From the NCBI GenBank assembly GCA_030272155.1, contig CP126193.1, positions 1,674,001-1,738,000 of the forward strand: a stretch of 64,000 nucleotides of DNA, in the 5' to 3' direction. The notes below the pieces were generated by a model. That model was not told where the DNA came from and did no database searches. It worked only from the letters and a program-made list of their open reading frames with translations. The position numbers and the translations under genes are program-made. The first letter of the stretch is position 1, and the number at the start of each line of letters is the position of its first letter. Shown here in pieces: positions 1 through 11,545 of this stretch. Source of the stretch: Tetradesmus obliquus. Its lineage: Eukaryota; Chlorophyta; Chlorophyceae; Sphaeropleales; Scenedesmaceae.

Positions 1-83
1 TGACCAACGCACAACGTGCAACAGTGAACCCTGGATCACCCGTCACCAAAACTACACCATCTCACTGCGCACTGCCCTTGCAG

Positions 84-235
84 GCCTGCCAGCAGCCGTC
101 TGCGCGGCCCTTCCTGTCACTCAGCCTTGCTCAGAAGCACCTGGCCAGGGAGGGCCACGAGGGGGTGCCTGTTACCGGCAACATCCCACAGCAGCAGGCC
201 AGCACAGCCAAGCAGAAGCAGCTGCAGCGGCGAGC

Positions 236-278
<43 letters not shown>

Positions 279-523
279 GAAGAGGAGGAGCGGCAGAGAC
301 AAGCAGCACAACAGCAGCAGCAGCAGCAGTCATCAAAGCGGCCGCTAGGGGCTGATGCTGCGGCTGGTCCTGCTGCTGCTGATGCCGCTGCTGCTGAGCA
401 CCCTGCAAAGCGCAGAGCAGTAGTGGTGCAGCTGGTGCAGGTTCAAAAGCCTGAGGTGCAGCAGCAGCAGCAGCAGCAACAGCCTGCATCACCAGAGTTG
501 GAAAGCTTGCATCAACATCATCA

Positions 524-558
<35 letters not shown>

Positions 559-1508
559 TTCTGATGGTGCAGCAGGCCGGCTTACAGCATGAACAGCCAG
601 CGCCATCCAAAGCAGCACCATTGGCTGATGCTGCAGACATGGATGCAGACGCAACGGCATCAGCGCTGGCTACTAGTATGCCTGCAGATGCAGCGCAGGT
701 GCCTGTGCAGCCAGTTGACTGTGGTCTGCACACGACTGCGGCAGAGCATGATGGCCGGCTGCTGGAAGCTGCAGCAGTTGGAGAACTTGGCTATGAGAAG
801 CAGCTGGCGCAGGCGCAAAACAAGCAGCAGCAGGAGCAGCAGCAGCAGCAGGAACAGCAGCAGGAGCAAGAACAGCAGCAGGAGCAGCAGCAGGAACAGC
901 AGCAAGAGCAGCAGCAGGAGCAGCAGCAAGAACAGCAGCAAGAACAGCAGCAGGCGCAGGAGTGGCAGCAGCAGGAGCGGCAGAAGCAGGAGCAGCAGCA
1001 GCAGGAGCAGCAGCAGCAGCTACAGCAGCAGCAGCAGCAGGAGCAATGGCCACATGATGCACCTGCAGCTACAGCAGGTGCTGGCGCTGCAGCTGGTGGT
1101 GGCGGTGGTGGTTCTTCTGCCGCTGCTGATATTGAGGCTGTGCTGACTGCTCAGCCTGTCTCGCCGCACATCGGTGGAGCAGCTGAGACAGCTCCTGCTG
1201 CTGAAGGTGATGCAAACAGAGCAACAGCAGTGCCTGCAGCGCCTGCAGTGCAGGCAAGCGCATGTGGTGTCACAGCAGGCACTGGTGGTGTGCTGTATGC
1301 AAGCGCAGTGCTCCGCGTAGCGGCAGCAGAGGTACAGCAAGAAGCTGCGGCGCTGGACCGCCAAGTTTTGATCGCAGCAGGACATGCGTTGACAGAACGA
1401 GTAGCAGCTGCGGCTGATGCACACCCTGAGCCAGCAGCAGAAGCAGCAGCAGCAGGAGAGCAAGGTTGCCGGTTGGCACCAGCTGTGCCAGATGAGCTGG
1501 CATTACCT

Positions 1509-1566
<58 letters not shown>

Positions 1567-3614
1567 CAGATGTGGCTGCTCCCACCGAAGCAGCGAGTGC
1601 GCTGGGTACGGCATCACAGCCTGATGGCAGAGGGCAGGTGCACGAGGCAGCTCAGCAGCAAGGCACTGCAGCTGCTGCTGCTGAATGTGACCAGACCCAG
1701 CAGGAACAGCAGCAGCAGCAGCAGCAGCAGCAGAGTGTGGCTGGCGCAGCGCTGCAGGGCGATGCAAGCCTGGCAGCAACAGGTGCAGCAACAGGTGCAG
1801 TGACAGCTGGCCACAGCCAGGAAGCTGCAGCAGCTGATGAGGGTGATGGTGCTGGTGCCGCAGAGGAGGCAGTGCCTTCTTCTGTGCAAATCGCGTCAGC
1901 AGTACCAACTCCAGCAGGGGTGAGCAATGAGCTTGCTGTTGTTTGTGACGGCGGAGCTTCTGTAGCAGAAGCAGAAGAACTAGCAGCAGCAGAACAAGAA
2001 CCAGCAGCAGCAGTGTGTGCGGCAGGTGGCCTTGTCGCAGCTGATGTGGACTGTGCAGCAGCTGACAGCACCCAGCAACCTGCTGCAGATGGCAGCACGC
2101 CACTTGCAGCACCTGCTGCTGGTCACTGCGCTGCTTCACGACCAGCAGGAGGAGAATCATCTCCACCACTACTGTCACTAGCAGCAGCCACAGCAACGGC
2201 AGCAGCAGACACAGCGCTACCAGCTGTTGCTGGTGTGGCAGGTGCTCGTGCTCCTGCCATTGCCAGCCTCAGGGGCAGCAGCAGCCGTGCTTCTGGTGTG
2301 CTGGGTAGGGCTGGTGCTGGCAGCAGCAGCAGCAACAAGGCAGCAGCAGCAGCAGCAGCACGCATTGCTGCAAAGGGTTGGCCCGTTGCACCTGCTCCTG
2401 CAGCCCCTGGCGGCGGTACTGCTGCTGGTTTTAGCAGTGAAGGGGGCACATCAGCGGCCTTACAAACAGGGCAGCAGCAGCAGCAGCAGCATGGTGAGGG
2501 CTTGGGCAGCAGCAGTGTTGGCTGGCAGCAGCCGAGGCTTGTTGTCATTTGTGATGCCGCCCTGCCAGGTCTCACCAGTAGTGGTAGTGAGGTGCCTGCT
2601 GCTGCAGAGCAGGCAGCACATGCAAGCAGTGTACCGCTGCATACGCAGCAGCAGCAGCAGGTGATGTCCAAACAGCCATTTGTTGCTGCTGCATCACCTG
2701 CTTCTGCATCACCGGTGTCGCCTGCAGCCAACAAATCACCTGCATCTGCATCACCGGTGTCGCCTGCAGCCAACAAATCACCTGCTTCTCACATGGACCA
2801 GCAGGCGGCAGCAGCAGCAGCAGCAGCAGCCAGCAGCAGTGAAAATGGATCTGCGGATGGTGTCAGTGTAGATGCTGCAGCAGCTGCTAGTGACGAAGAC
2901 ATGGCTGATGCCGATGCTGATGCTGATGCTGACGGTGCTTACGGTGACATCCAAGGTGGTGCAGCCAGCAGTGAAGATGTGGGTGATGCAGGCCACCAGG
3001 AGACAGCGCAGGCAGCTGTTCACGCAGCAGCAGCGGCAGCAGTCGCAGGCAGCGCCCAAACTACTCTCAAGAGCAGCTATGGAGTCCCCTACATGGGCCC
3101 TTGGGCTCGTGGGGTGGGGCCAGCGGCTGCTGCTGCTGCTGCTGCTGCTGGCCATGGCCCTTCTGGGCCTGGCTCGCTGTCTGACGGCAGTCCCGCAAGT
3201 GGCAGCAGCAGCGGCAGTGAAATGTCAGGGCAAAGTGAGGACGAGTCAGCAGGTGAAGTGGCTGTGGGACATCACCAGGGTGTGCCTCAGGCGGGCCGCT
3301 TGAAGCGCAAAGCCGCAAAGCAGGGGGTGCGTGGTGCACAGCAGCAGCAGCAGCAGGAGGTGCCGCAGGGAGATGACGCACCAGACGAGGACATGGAAGC
3401 AGCTGCAGCCGCAGAGGAAGAGGCAGCATCGCCCAGCCCAGATGCAGAGCAGCAGCAGCAGCAGAGGCTAAGCAGGAGCCAGCGGGGCAGGCGGCGCAAG
3501 TGGAAGCGGCAGCAGCAGCAGGCCATGCTGCAGGCTGTGTGTGCACGCAGCCACCTGCTGCGCAAGACTGTGGGCAGGAAGGCGTTAAGGCATCTGGTGT
3601 ACAGGGGCCGGTAG
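84..3614 (+). CDS. Gln/Ala-rich low-complexity protein, 3'-terminal exon (5' end outside window)
   Basis: The frame is open from base 24 and closed just upstream by a TGA, so it must be entered by splicing. An acceptor (cccttgcag, ending at 83) starts the exon in phase 0. About 1,176 codons follow. They consist mostly of poly-Gln (CAG runs near 238-275, 815-960 and 1003-1040), poly-Ala (about 1507-1563, also CAG-type repeats read in the Ala frame), Gly/Ser patches and an acidic Asp-Ala stretch near 2900-2940. The last 40 residues are strongly basic, including RRRKWKR, which could be a nuclear-localisation or nucleic-acid contact. A 42-bp unit encoding SPASASPVSPAANK is repeated twice at 2694-2777. 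No catalytic or folded domain is recognisable. Smaller introns inside this exon cannot be excluded. Function unknown; a nuclear regulatory protein is only a guess from composition. Confidence 0.55.
2694..2777 (+). repeat. 42-bp in-frame tandem duplication
   Basis: Two adjacent copies of a 42-bp unit differ at about one base and each encodes SPASASPVSPAANK. The period is a multiple of three, so the reading frame is kept. Confidence 0.85.
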
Positions 3615-4278
3615 TGCGCAGGTGGTCCCAGACCAGGGGCTATTCGTGGTCGTGTTGCTTGTGCTGGGAAGCTGTTGTGCTGGGCGTCAGGGTTGGACGT
3701 TGATGGTGACACTCCTTTGGGGTGGGGCCGATGGCGTTGAAGGTGCTGGGCACACCCTCCCATATAAAGTAAGCTATGGCTTGATGGGTAACGCGGTGGT
3801 GATGACGTTGATGATGGCAGCATGAGGTATCTGCGCCCAGTCTGGTCCGGTCCAGGAAAAGGGTTTTGCAGTTCAGCGCAGCAACCTGTTTTGCCGCCGG
3901 AAATTTTACATAAAGCGACTGCTCTTAGTTTTTACTGAAAATGTCCTGAGCTTTGCCATGTCCTGTGCGTACAACGCATAAATTTACGAACGAGCTCGTT
4001 CCCGCGTCGGTGGTATAGAACAAAAAGCACTCGTCAGCCTTACACAAGTATGGAAGACGCCTATCCAGGCGCAACTGGAGCGGCACCATGGGCGCTTCTT
4101 GGCAGGCGAGTGCACATGCACTGGTTGGCACTGTAGAAATTCCCGCCTTCCTCTTCAAGCACCGAGTTCCTTGCTTGCACGCAGTGCATTGCTTCAGACG
4201 TCAATTTAATCAGCCATAGCATGTTCCTTTGCTGTATCTGCCCAGCATGGGCTGACTTTCAGCTGCATACTTCTGCAG
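3615..4278. other. Intergenic: 3' flank of the Gln-rich gene and 5' flank of the next gene
   Basis: The first part is T/G-rich, as are other downstream flanks here. Nothing coding is convincing. A short open frame on the minus strand (3925-4158) has no recognisable domain. The first exon and start codon of the UPF0193-like gene probably lie near 4080-4260 but were not resolved. Confidence 0.4.
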
Positions 4279-5604
4279 GGACACAGCAGCTGGGCGAGCT
4301 CTGTTCAGCTTGTACAACGCAGAGAACACCAATGGGAGGGCTGCTGGACTCAACTACTCAGCTACCAACCGCAGAAACCTGTCTGCAAAAGCAGCAGGTG
4401 TAGCAGCAGGAGGTGAGTGTGTATTGAAGCTGGCAGCATGAACACGGCCTGCTGCAAAGCATGTGAGACAACTGTTCGATACCTTCACAGCTGTCCAAAA
4501 CCACATGCAATGGCTGGAGCAGATGTGACTGTGAACTACGATGGGTGCCTGCAGGTGCCTCAGCTCAACCTGCGGAAGAGCCAAGCAAAAAGAGCACACG
4601 CAAGCCAAAGGTGAGGCGTTGCAAATGAGCCCGCCCCCTTCCAACATCAAGTGGGTGTTGCACACATTGCGGCAGCCACCAGACACAGATGCAACACTGG
4701 GATGCACCAAAGCCGTGCATTAGCACTGCATGGCGAATTGCAAGCATTGACTTGATTTGTAGCATAGCTCCACCAGTCAGCTGCGCTGGCAGCTGATCAT
4801 GATCATGCTTACACGCTCAGTCAAGGACACTGACCAGTTGCTGCTCACTGCACTGCAGGTGGCTGTGCCACAGTTCAAGCGCAGCCAAAGCAATGCAGAC
4901 GAGTCGCAAAATAGGCTAGCGCAGCTGCCGCGCCGGCGCACAGGCGACTCCATCATGGCAGGCATGCAAGCAGAAGCTGACAAGGCGTGGCGTGCACCAG
5001 CACCAATGCCCTCAGGTAACTGCAGCTGCTGCTTGCATCAGCTGCTGACTGCAAATGCTGTGCCACAGCACAGCAACTGCAGGCTGCCACAGTATGCCCA
5101 TTAGCATGGTGCAAAACAGTGGCAAGACGACAGGTTGTGAGCTTTGCCTGCAAGTCCAGCATGCGCGCATGGTACCGGTGTTTGACCCTGCCCGCCATGC
5201 AACTCCTGTGCGGTTGACACGCAGGCCGCCTTATAGATGAGCAGGAGAAGCAGCGCTGCGCACTACTCATGCAGTACAGGGGCAGCATACCCTGCTCGCA
5301 CCTTGCAGGAACCTCAGCAGGCTGCCGCCAGCAGCAGCCGCACAGCAGCAGCAACAGCAGGAGCACCAGCAGCAGTAGCAACAGCGCATCTGGCAGGCGG
5401 CAGCTGCTGCACGCACGCTTCACTGAGCTGGCTGATGAAGTAGCTGAGAGGGAGGAGTTTGTGAGCAGCATGCAGCAGCTGGGGAAGCTGAGCATGGAGC
5501 ATATGGCAGTTGTGCGGGGCGAGGTGGCTGCAAAGGTCCAGGAGATGCGGCAGCTGGATGAGCAGATCAAGCAGCTAGATACGCAAGTGAAGCCTGCATC
5601 TTGA
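4279..5604 (+). CDS. UPF0193 (EVG1/C22orf23)-like protein, start unresolved
   Basis: Exons in consistent phase are 4279-4412, 4555-4610, 4859-5015 and 5237-5604 (stop TGA). The last exon carries the family signature: ARFTELADEVAEREEF, then SSMQQLGK, then EVAAKVQEMRQLDEQI. This matches the C-terminal pattern of UPF0193 (human C22orf23/EVG1): an E-R-x-E-F helix, M-x-x-L-G, and a closing helix with K-x-x-E-M. The preceding DEQEKQR matches the E-K-E-K-Q-R block that family shows upstream. The middle is basic and Ser/Lys-rich (EEPSKKSTRKPK), and a Ser-rich linker near 5340-5390 is lineage-specific. Homologues occur mainly in ciliated eukaryotes and are of unknown function. The first exon was not found; the 4279 exon needs two nucleotides from an upstream exon. 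Assignment rests on remembered family motifs, not a search. Confidence 0.55.
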
Positions 5605-6470
5605 CAGCTGGGTGGGTGCAGGAGCTCGTGCTAAGCATGTCCCACAGTTCATGACGCCCAGCTACAGCCTGTCAGCAGAGGTCACACAAGCCAAGAAGCA
5701 GCCACAAACCTGATGTATGTGGGTTACAGCAGGAACAGGTTCAGCTGCTCTAGCCTGGCGTGGCTGTCGGCATCTGGTGTGCTGTGCGTATGCATGTGCC
5801 CTGCTGAGCCAGCGCTGCAACTGTCGACCAAAACAATCCATAGAACGTCCTGCACTCCTTCAACCGTGCAGTGCGCGTGTACTTAGAAATCTGTTACTAA
5901 ACCACATGCTCTGGTGATGCAAATTTATCGGAGCTTATGTCAAAGCTTCGTCAAAGAACGTTCCATGCATCCAAATACAGACTGGTACCATGGGTGCAGA
6001 GGCCTGTGTCTGCTGAGCGGTGCATGCATGCGCGCCGAGACCGACTTGTGACAAATTGGTTTATTTAAATCATCCCTTGAGCAGCTGACTCGCGAGCTGT
6101 TGTCGAAGCAGGCACCAACAAAGGTATCGAATGGCAGTAGGTGGTTTGACCTTTCACTAGCCAGGATGCCGCACGTTTGGCACTTGATCATATATGTGGT
6201 ATGCATACAAAAGCATTTTAAAGGTCTCAGAAGCCCTTCAGGACTTGGCGGGAGTGACTAACTCTCATGACACACGATGTTTTTGGGCGGGTGTGCTCCA
6301 CTCAAGTGCATCTTCTCATGCTCCAAGCACCTTGTTGCATGACAGTGTCACGCTCGTGGTTTCTGCAGTGTAGTAGCCCTGTATAGCTTCACAAGAGCAA
6401 CCTGTAATATCGTTGTTGCCTGGCTTCTACAGCAGCGCACGGGTGTTTTTAAAGAAACCTTAAACTTCAG
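5605..6470. other. Intergenic, no gene seen
   Basis: T/G-rich to about 5900, then more A/T-balanced sequence up to the HAD gene. No open frame with plausible splicing or domain content was found. The 6240-6470 part is the likely promoter/5' UTR of the HAD phosphatase gene. Confidence 0.4.
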
Positions 6471-8430
6471 ATGGTCCTTAGTATGCAGCAGCAAGCTGGC
6501 AGACGTCTGGCACAGCAGCGGCAGCAACCATGCGTGCAGGCCTCGCTCGTGCACAGGCCTCGCCTGCACAGCAGACCTCGCTGCCAGACAGTTGTGAACT
6601 ATGCTACTGTGCCTGCGGGCGTAATAGAGCGGCCCAAGCAGGAGCAGCGACCTTTGCCCAGGCACACAGAAGGCGAGTGTCGCCTCTGCTGGTTGTCTGG
6701 TCATGGCCCTGGTCGCAGATAGTGGCTGACATGAGGTGCTGTGGGCTTGTACACTGCAGGCGCGGCAGATGACCCGAGCCTGATGAACCCACTGCTGAGG
6801 CAGGAACGGCTTGGGACTGGCTGGTTTGGCGTGATCATCGGGGAAATGGATGGTGTGCTTGTGGACTCCACGCAGGATGCGCATGCACAGGTGAGTTTCG
6901 TTCCGAGACAGGCAAGTTGGGTTGCCCCGTCATACGCTTGGACGCTCACCTTCAAACCCCTTTTGGTGCAGGCGTGGCTTGCGGTCAGCCAAGAAATGAA
7001 CCTTCCACGGCCGTTGGGGCAAGTGCTGAGGCGCATTCAGGGAGCGCGGGATGAGGTGGTGAGTGCCCTTCGGGACAGCAACAGTGCAACAGCATCACCA
7101 GCCATGCAGCAGGGCTGCCAACCCAGCTTGGAAGCCATTGCTGAGGGCATCATGCCTTCACGCGGCAGTGCACGGCCTGTGCCAGTGAACTGGGTGTGCC
7201 AAAGGCTCAAGTAGTTGCGACTCAGCTGTTGTGCCAGCTCAGCTGTTGTGCCAGCTCGAGCAGAGCACTGCGGCGGCGTCTGTCGGTCATTGCAGCGGGT
7301 ACACACAAAACCCCGTAGATAAACAGCATATGGTCACAGCAGCAGCTGTTGATGGTTGCGGACAGCAACTGTGCAATGGCTGGATGACATTCTGCTGCTG
7401 TCGTTGCGTCGTTCATGTTCACCTGCTAGGTCATCATGCAGATGTTCCACTGGACGCGCAACCCGGCTCAGGCATCAAAGATTGCGCAGCGCAAGGAGGA
7501 GATCTATGACAGCATAATGAACGGCGTGCAGCCTGCAGAGGTGCCAGGCGTGCGCAGCTACCTGGACACACTGCGCAACTGCAACGTGAGTGCCGGAGCG
7601 CTGTGCGGCTTGGAACATGGTGTGGTGCTCTGGCTGTTGTATTTGCAGTAAGCAGAGCGCGATGGCAGCACATTATGGCAGAACACAACCACAAATGCCT
7701 GATCACGCATCTTTGCAGGTGGTATTGCAAGAGCTGACGGTAATGATCGCTGCATGTGTGCAGATCCCTGTGGCGCTGGCCACGTCGCAGCCGGAGCGCC
7801 GCGTGAAGCCTGCCATTGATCGGCTCAACCTGGCAAACTACTTTGACGCAGTCGTCACTGCAGAGGACAACGGCTCGCCAGAGGTGGGCATTTCTGTGGC
7901 GGGTCGTCTTGTGCCAACGCAGCAGCCAGTGTTGCAGTTGAATGCTGTTCTTGTGTTCACGCTGTGCCTGTGCTGGAGGACCTGCTTAAGGCTGGGCAGC
8001 AAGTCAGGCACCTCGTCACTGGCATTTGGATGTGATGTCATGTGGATTGCTGAAGCTGAGATGGCATGTGGATTGCTGAAGCTGAGAGTTCGGCTGTGCT
8101 GCGCTATTCTTACGCATTCTTGTTGTCATGCTGTTCCATGTGCCGCAGGTGGAGTTCTACTACATGTGCGCCGCGCAGCAGCTGCAGCGGCCGTTTGTGC
8201 GCTGCATCGTGGTGGGCGACAGCAACCGCAGCGTGGAGGCCGCGCACGAGCTGGGCATGAAGAGCGTGATCGTGACGGGGCCCAACCAGCCCGCCTGGAA
8301 CTTCTCAGGCGCTGACCTGGTGGTGCGCAGCCTGTCCTCGCTGAGCTTTGTGAACATGAAGAGCCTCTTTGGCAATGAGGACCTGGTGGAGAGCCAGTTT
8401 GAGATGGAGGAGGAGCCCAGCTTCAGCTAG
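6471..8430 (+). CDS. HAD-superfamily phosphatase, plastid PyrP2-like
   Basis: Six exons: 6471-6672, 6760-6890, 6972-7058, 7430-7585, 7764-7883, 8149-8430. They give 325 aa and the phase closes. The basic, Gln/Arg-rich first 60 residues, poor in acids, look like a chloroplast transit peptide. The core matches plant 5-amino-6-(5-phosphoribitylamino)uracil phosphatase-like HADs (riboflavin pathway, Arabidopsis PyrP2 type): GEMDGVLVDS (motif I), AWLAVSQE, RRIQG, WTRNPAQ, RKEEIY, ALATSQPE (motif II region), and VVGDSNRSVEAAHELGM (motif IV). Motif I is E95-x-D97 instead of the usual D-x-D, so the nucleophilic Asp is missing. I recall the same kind of change in the plant orthologue group, so it may be an inherited trait rather than damage. 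Intron 1 would use a GC donor (gcgagt at 6673), the only choice giving the right phase. Substrate is inferred from family. Confidence 0.8.
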
Positions 8431-11265
8431 CGCTGCAGTGCACAGTGCCTGCAGGAAGCCTTGCAGGAGCGCTTGAAGGACAGCGCTGCTGTGAGCACCT
8501 GCCTGCAGGAGCTGCGGGTGGGCGGGTGCTGCCGACCATGCAGGAGCTGCTGGCCTTCGGTGCTGGCAGTGATCTTGCGGGCGTGCTGTGCAGCGCTGTG
8601 AAGTGCCGCACTTGCGTCTGTTGGGGTCGCTGCAGCAGGGCGTGCGCGTGTGTGTACCACGCTTGTATCACTAGTCTGCTGCGTGTGCTGACTCGGCTCT
8701 CTCTCTCCTTCATTTCGTGCTTTATCCTCTGAGTTTGTGCTGCCATCGCAGCGCATTCGTGTTGCTTTGTTACGGCTGTGGTTGGGCAGCGGGCAGCAGC
8801 GCGAGAGCCGCAGCAGCGGTTGATCTGAAGTCGATGTCCCAAGCAGGAAGCATCAGAGACTGGTTTGCGCCTGCACAGCTGAGCATCAGTAGTAGGTTGA
8901 TTGCAGCCGAAGTTGCGCCAGGCTGCCCGTACAGCATGTTATCAGTTTTGGGCAGCCGGCAGTGAAGAACGAGTCTGGAGTTGATGATTCCCGGACTACT
9001 GTGGTGTTTCTGCCGTGCTGCGGCAGTTGTGCATAGCAGCAGGGCCTGGGAACGGCCAGCGTATTGTTGTGTAGTAATGCTGGCAGATGGCGATTGCATA
9101 CCATGATGGTAGCGCGGCGGCCGCTTTGCTCAGCTGTGCTTTTGGTCACAGCGTGCTTAGGCGCGTCTATCGCTGCACATTATCATTATTGATCGTGCAT
9201 GATGCATCAGGTTGTGTGCTAGGTGTGCCTAGGAGCGGTAGGATGCACGTGAGTGTGCTGCTGGCCTGCTTCTGTTGCCTTTGCTTGGGCAGGCTTACTG
9301 GTTGCTGCTGCTGTTGGTTGAGCGGATTGCCACTGCAGAACATGCAGTGCAGCTGCTGGGGAGTTCCGTCTGCCTCTTGTACACTATTTCTCTACCCGTC
9401 AGCAACCAGCCTCTTGTCTGTTATCTTGCTAGCTGAGAGCCGATCAGTGCATGCTGTTGCCAGCGAAATGACGTGTGTTCCTTTGTATTGCTGAATGCTG
9501 TGTGTACTACTATGGCTGCGTGGCCTTGCTCTCTGTGGCAGTGCTGCTGCCAATGGAGAGTGAAGGCTTCGTCTCTTGTACCAACATTGTTGATCTGTGC
9601 TTTCAATGCGTGCTCTCTCTTTGCTTCTGCCTGTAGTGTTGTTTGGACACGGCCGCTTGGTGTGAGGCGGGAGTACAAGCATTGGATGCAGGTGTGAGTC
9701 ACTGACTGATGAGGGTGTCAGAATGGCGGCCAAATTCGTGGTGTGTCGTCCCACACATTGTGCCAGCAGCACTCTAGTGCTGTGCGCCGGTGTTGCTTGG
9801 GGCTGTGCTTTGGCAGCCGTGCCCTGTGCCCCATGTTGTTTGTTGCGCAGCTGGTGCCCCGTGTGTGGTGGCCCAGTGTAGAGGTTGGCGGGCTGCATGC
9901 AGTGCCAGGAGGTGCCCACACTGTGCTTTGGGCTAAGTTGACGCTGCATGTCACCCTTGCAGTGCATTGCTCTGCTGGCCAGTCAATGGTCAGCAGAGGA
10001 GGGGCTTGCAATGAGTGCTGTTGTGCCAGCTGGGAGGAGTGGGGCAGGCGGGGTGGAGTCAAGGGGCTGGGGCGAGTCGCAGTGCACACCGTGTGGGGGG
10101 TGGCGGGCAGGGGGGCAGCAGGGTGTGCACCATGTATTCTCTTCTTTGTACAACAAGCGACATCTATAAAGAGTACATTGCCAGCAAATGATGCTTTTGT
10201 GTGACTTGCTGGCTGTTTGGCTTTGGCTTTGGCACAGACAGCTTGTGCCGACAATACCCAGCTCATCAACGCTTGAGCAGTGTGTGTGCTGTATGGTTGC
10301 TGTTGCCCGTGGTATGCTTAGCGTCTGCTGCATGCACGAGCAGCTCTGATGCGAAGAGCACGATGCTGCACAGTTCCTGTCGCAGCACGCGTCTCTTTGG
10401 TGCGTGCGTGTGGGTGCAGTGTGTGCGCCTGCTGTGCCTGTGTGATAATGCTGGCATGCTACAGGTATTGTGGTTGCCTTGTTGCAATAACAACAGTTGC
10501 AGCTTGTTTGTCGAAGCGGTTGCAGTGCACCCGCAGACAGCTGCCTGCCAGTTAAACTACTGGTTTGCTTCTCCTACTGCTGCACTTGCTTTATATCACA
10601 AGTTGACACACACTAGCCCGTGCTCTGGCATGGTGCTGTGCACAGCTGCGTGGTGTGGGAGCAACGTCAAGGGTGGCTGCCCACTTGATCCGTCGTGCGC
10701 CAATCACTCGCCAACGCAGTGCATGGTGCAACTAGGGTTTGCGGCCACCATCTGGGTGGATGTGGGCAGCTCGTGCTCCCTGCAGTAGTCATTGATTGAC
10801 ACTGACTGATTACCCCTTGATATCAATGGCGTTGTCAGTGTGCTGTTTCGTGTGTGAGTTGTTCATTTGCTGCTTGCAGCAGAGTGTAAAGAAGTGCAGG
10901 ACAAGTCGTGTGTGGAGTCAGGCACTGGATGAGGAGAGGACAGTACAGGATAAACACCTGGTTGGCGGTGTGCAATGACCAAGGGTCTTGTGATGCTCAT
11001 CTGCCAATGCAGCGTTGCTAGTACTGGGGGACATGTGCAGCCTGAAAGCATGTTACATACAGGACGCTTTGCTTACGCCGCGCCGAGGCGATGCGGTGGC
11101 TGTGATCGTGTACGCACAGTGCATTGCAGATACACGCGCCAACTAGCGCTGAGTAACACGACGTGCACAAGTACACACTTGCTGCTCACCCGCGAAACTG
11201 ATCGGCCGTCTTTCTCATCTGCATGCATTAGTAGTTGAGTCTCATTGGCTTTAAATTGAGTACAG
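8431..11265. other. 2.8-kb non-coding, strongly T/G-rich flank
   Basis: No coding exon with acceptable splicing was found on either strand. The + strand is T/G-rich through about 10,900, as are introns and 3' flanks of + genes here. This suggests a long 3' UTR or read-through transcript of the HAD gene. The last 250 bp are more balanced and likely hold the promoter/5' UTR of the next gene. Confidence 0.45.
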
Positions 11266-11483
11266 ATGACGCAGACTGTAGCTGAAGGCGCAGCAGCTGC
11301 TGAGGGCACCGCCCCTGCACCAACTTTGCGAAGCATACTGGAGCCCCTACTTGACATCCCCAGCGAGGAGCGGAAATTTAGCTGCAGGTACAGTCTCACG
11401 GCACATCATGTAGTTGTTTCAAAGCTGCAAATGCGGTGGCATTGGTCAGCGGGTGACGTGATTGGCAGCCTGACAGCAGCAGC

Positions 11484-11545
<62 letters not shown>

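Noticed and set aside
117-1062. Several antisense Leu-rich or Ala-rich open frames opposite the Gln-rich gene
   Set aside because: They are the reverse and shifted readings of CAG repeats (CTG gives Leu, GCT gives Ala) and have no unique sequence or splice signals.
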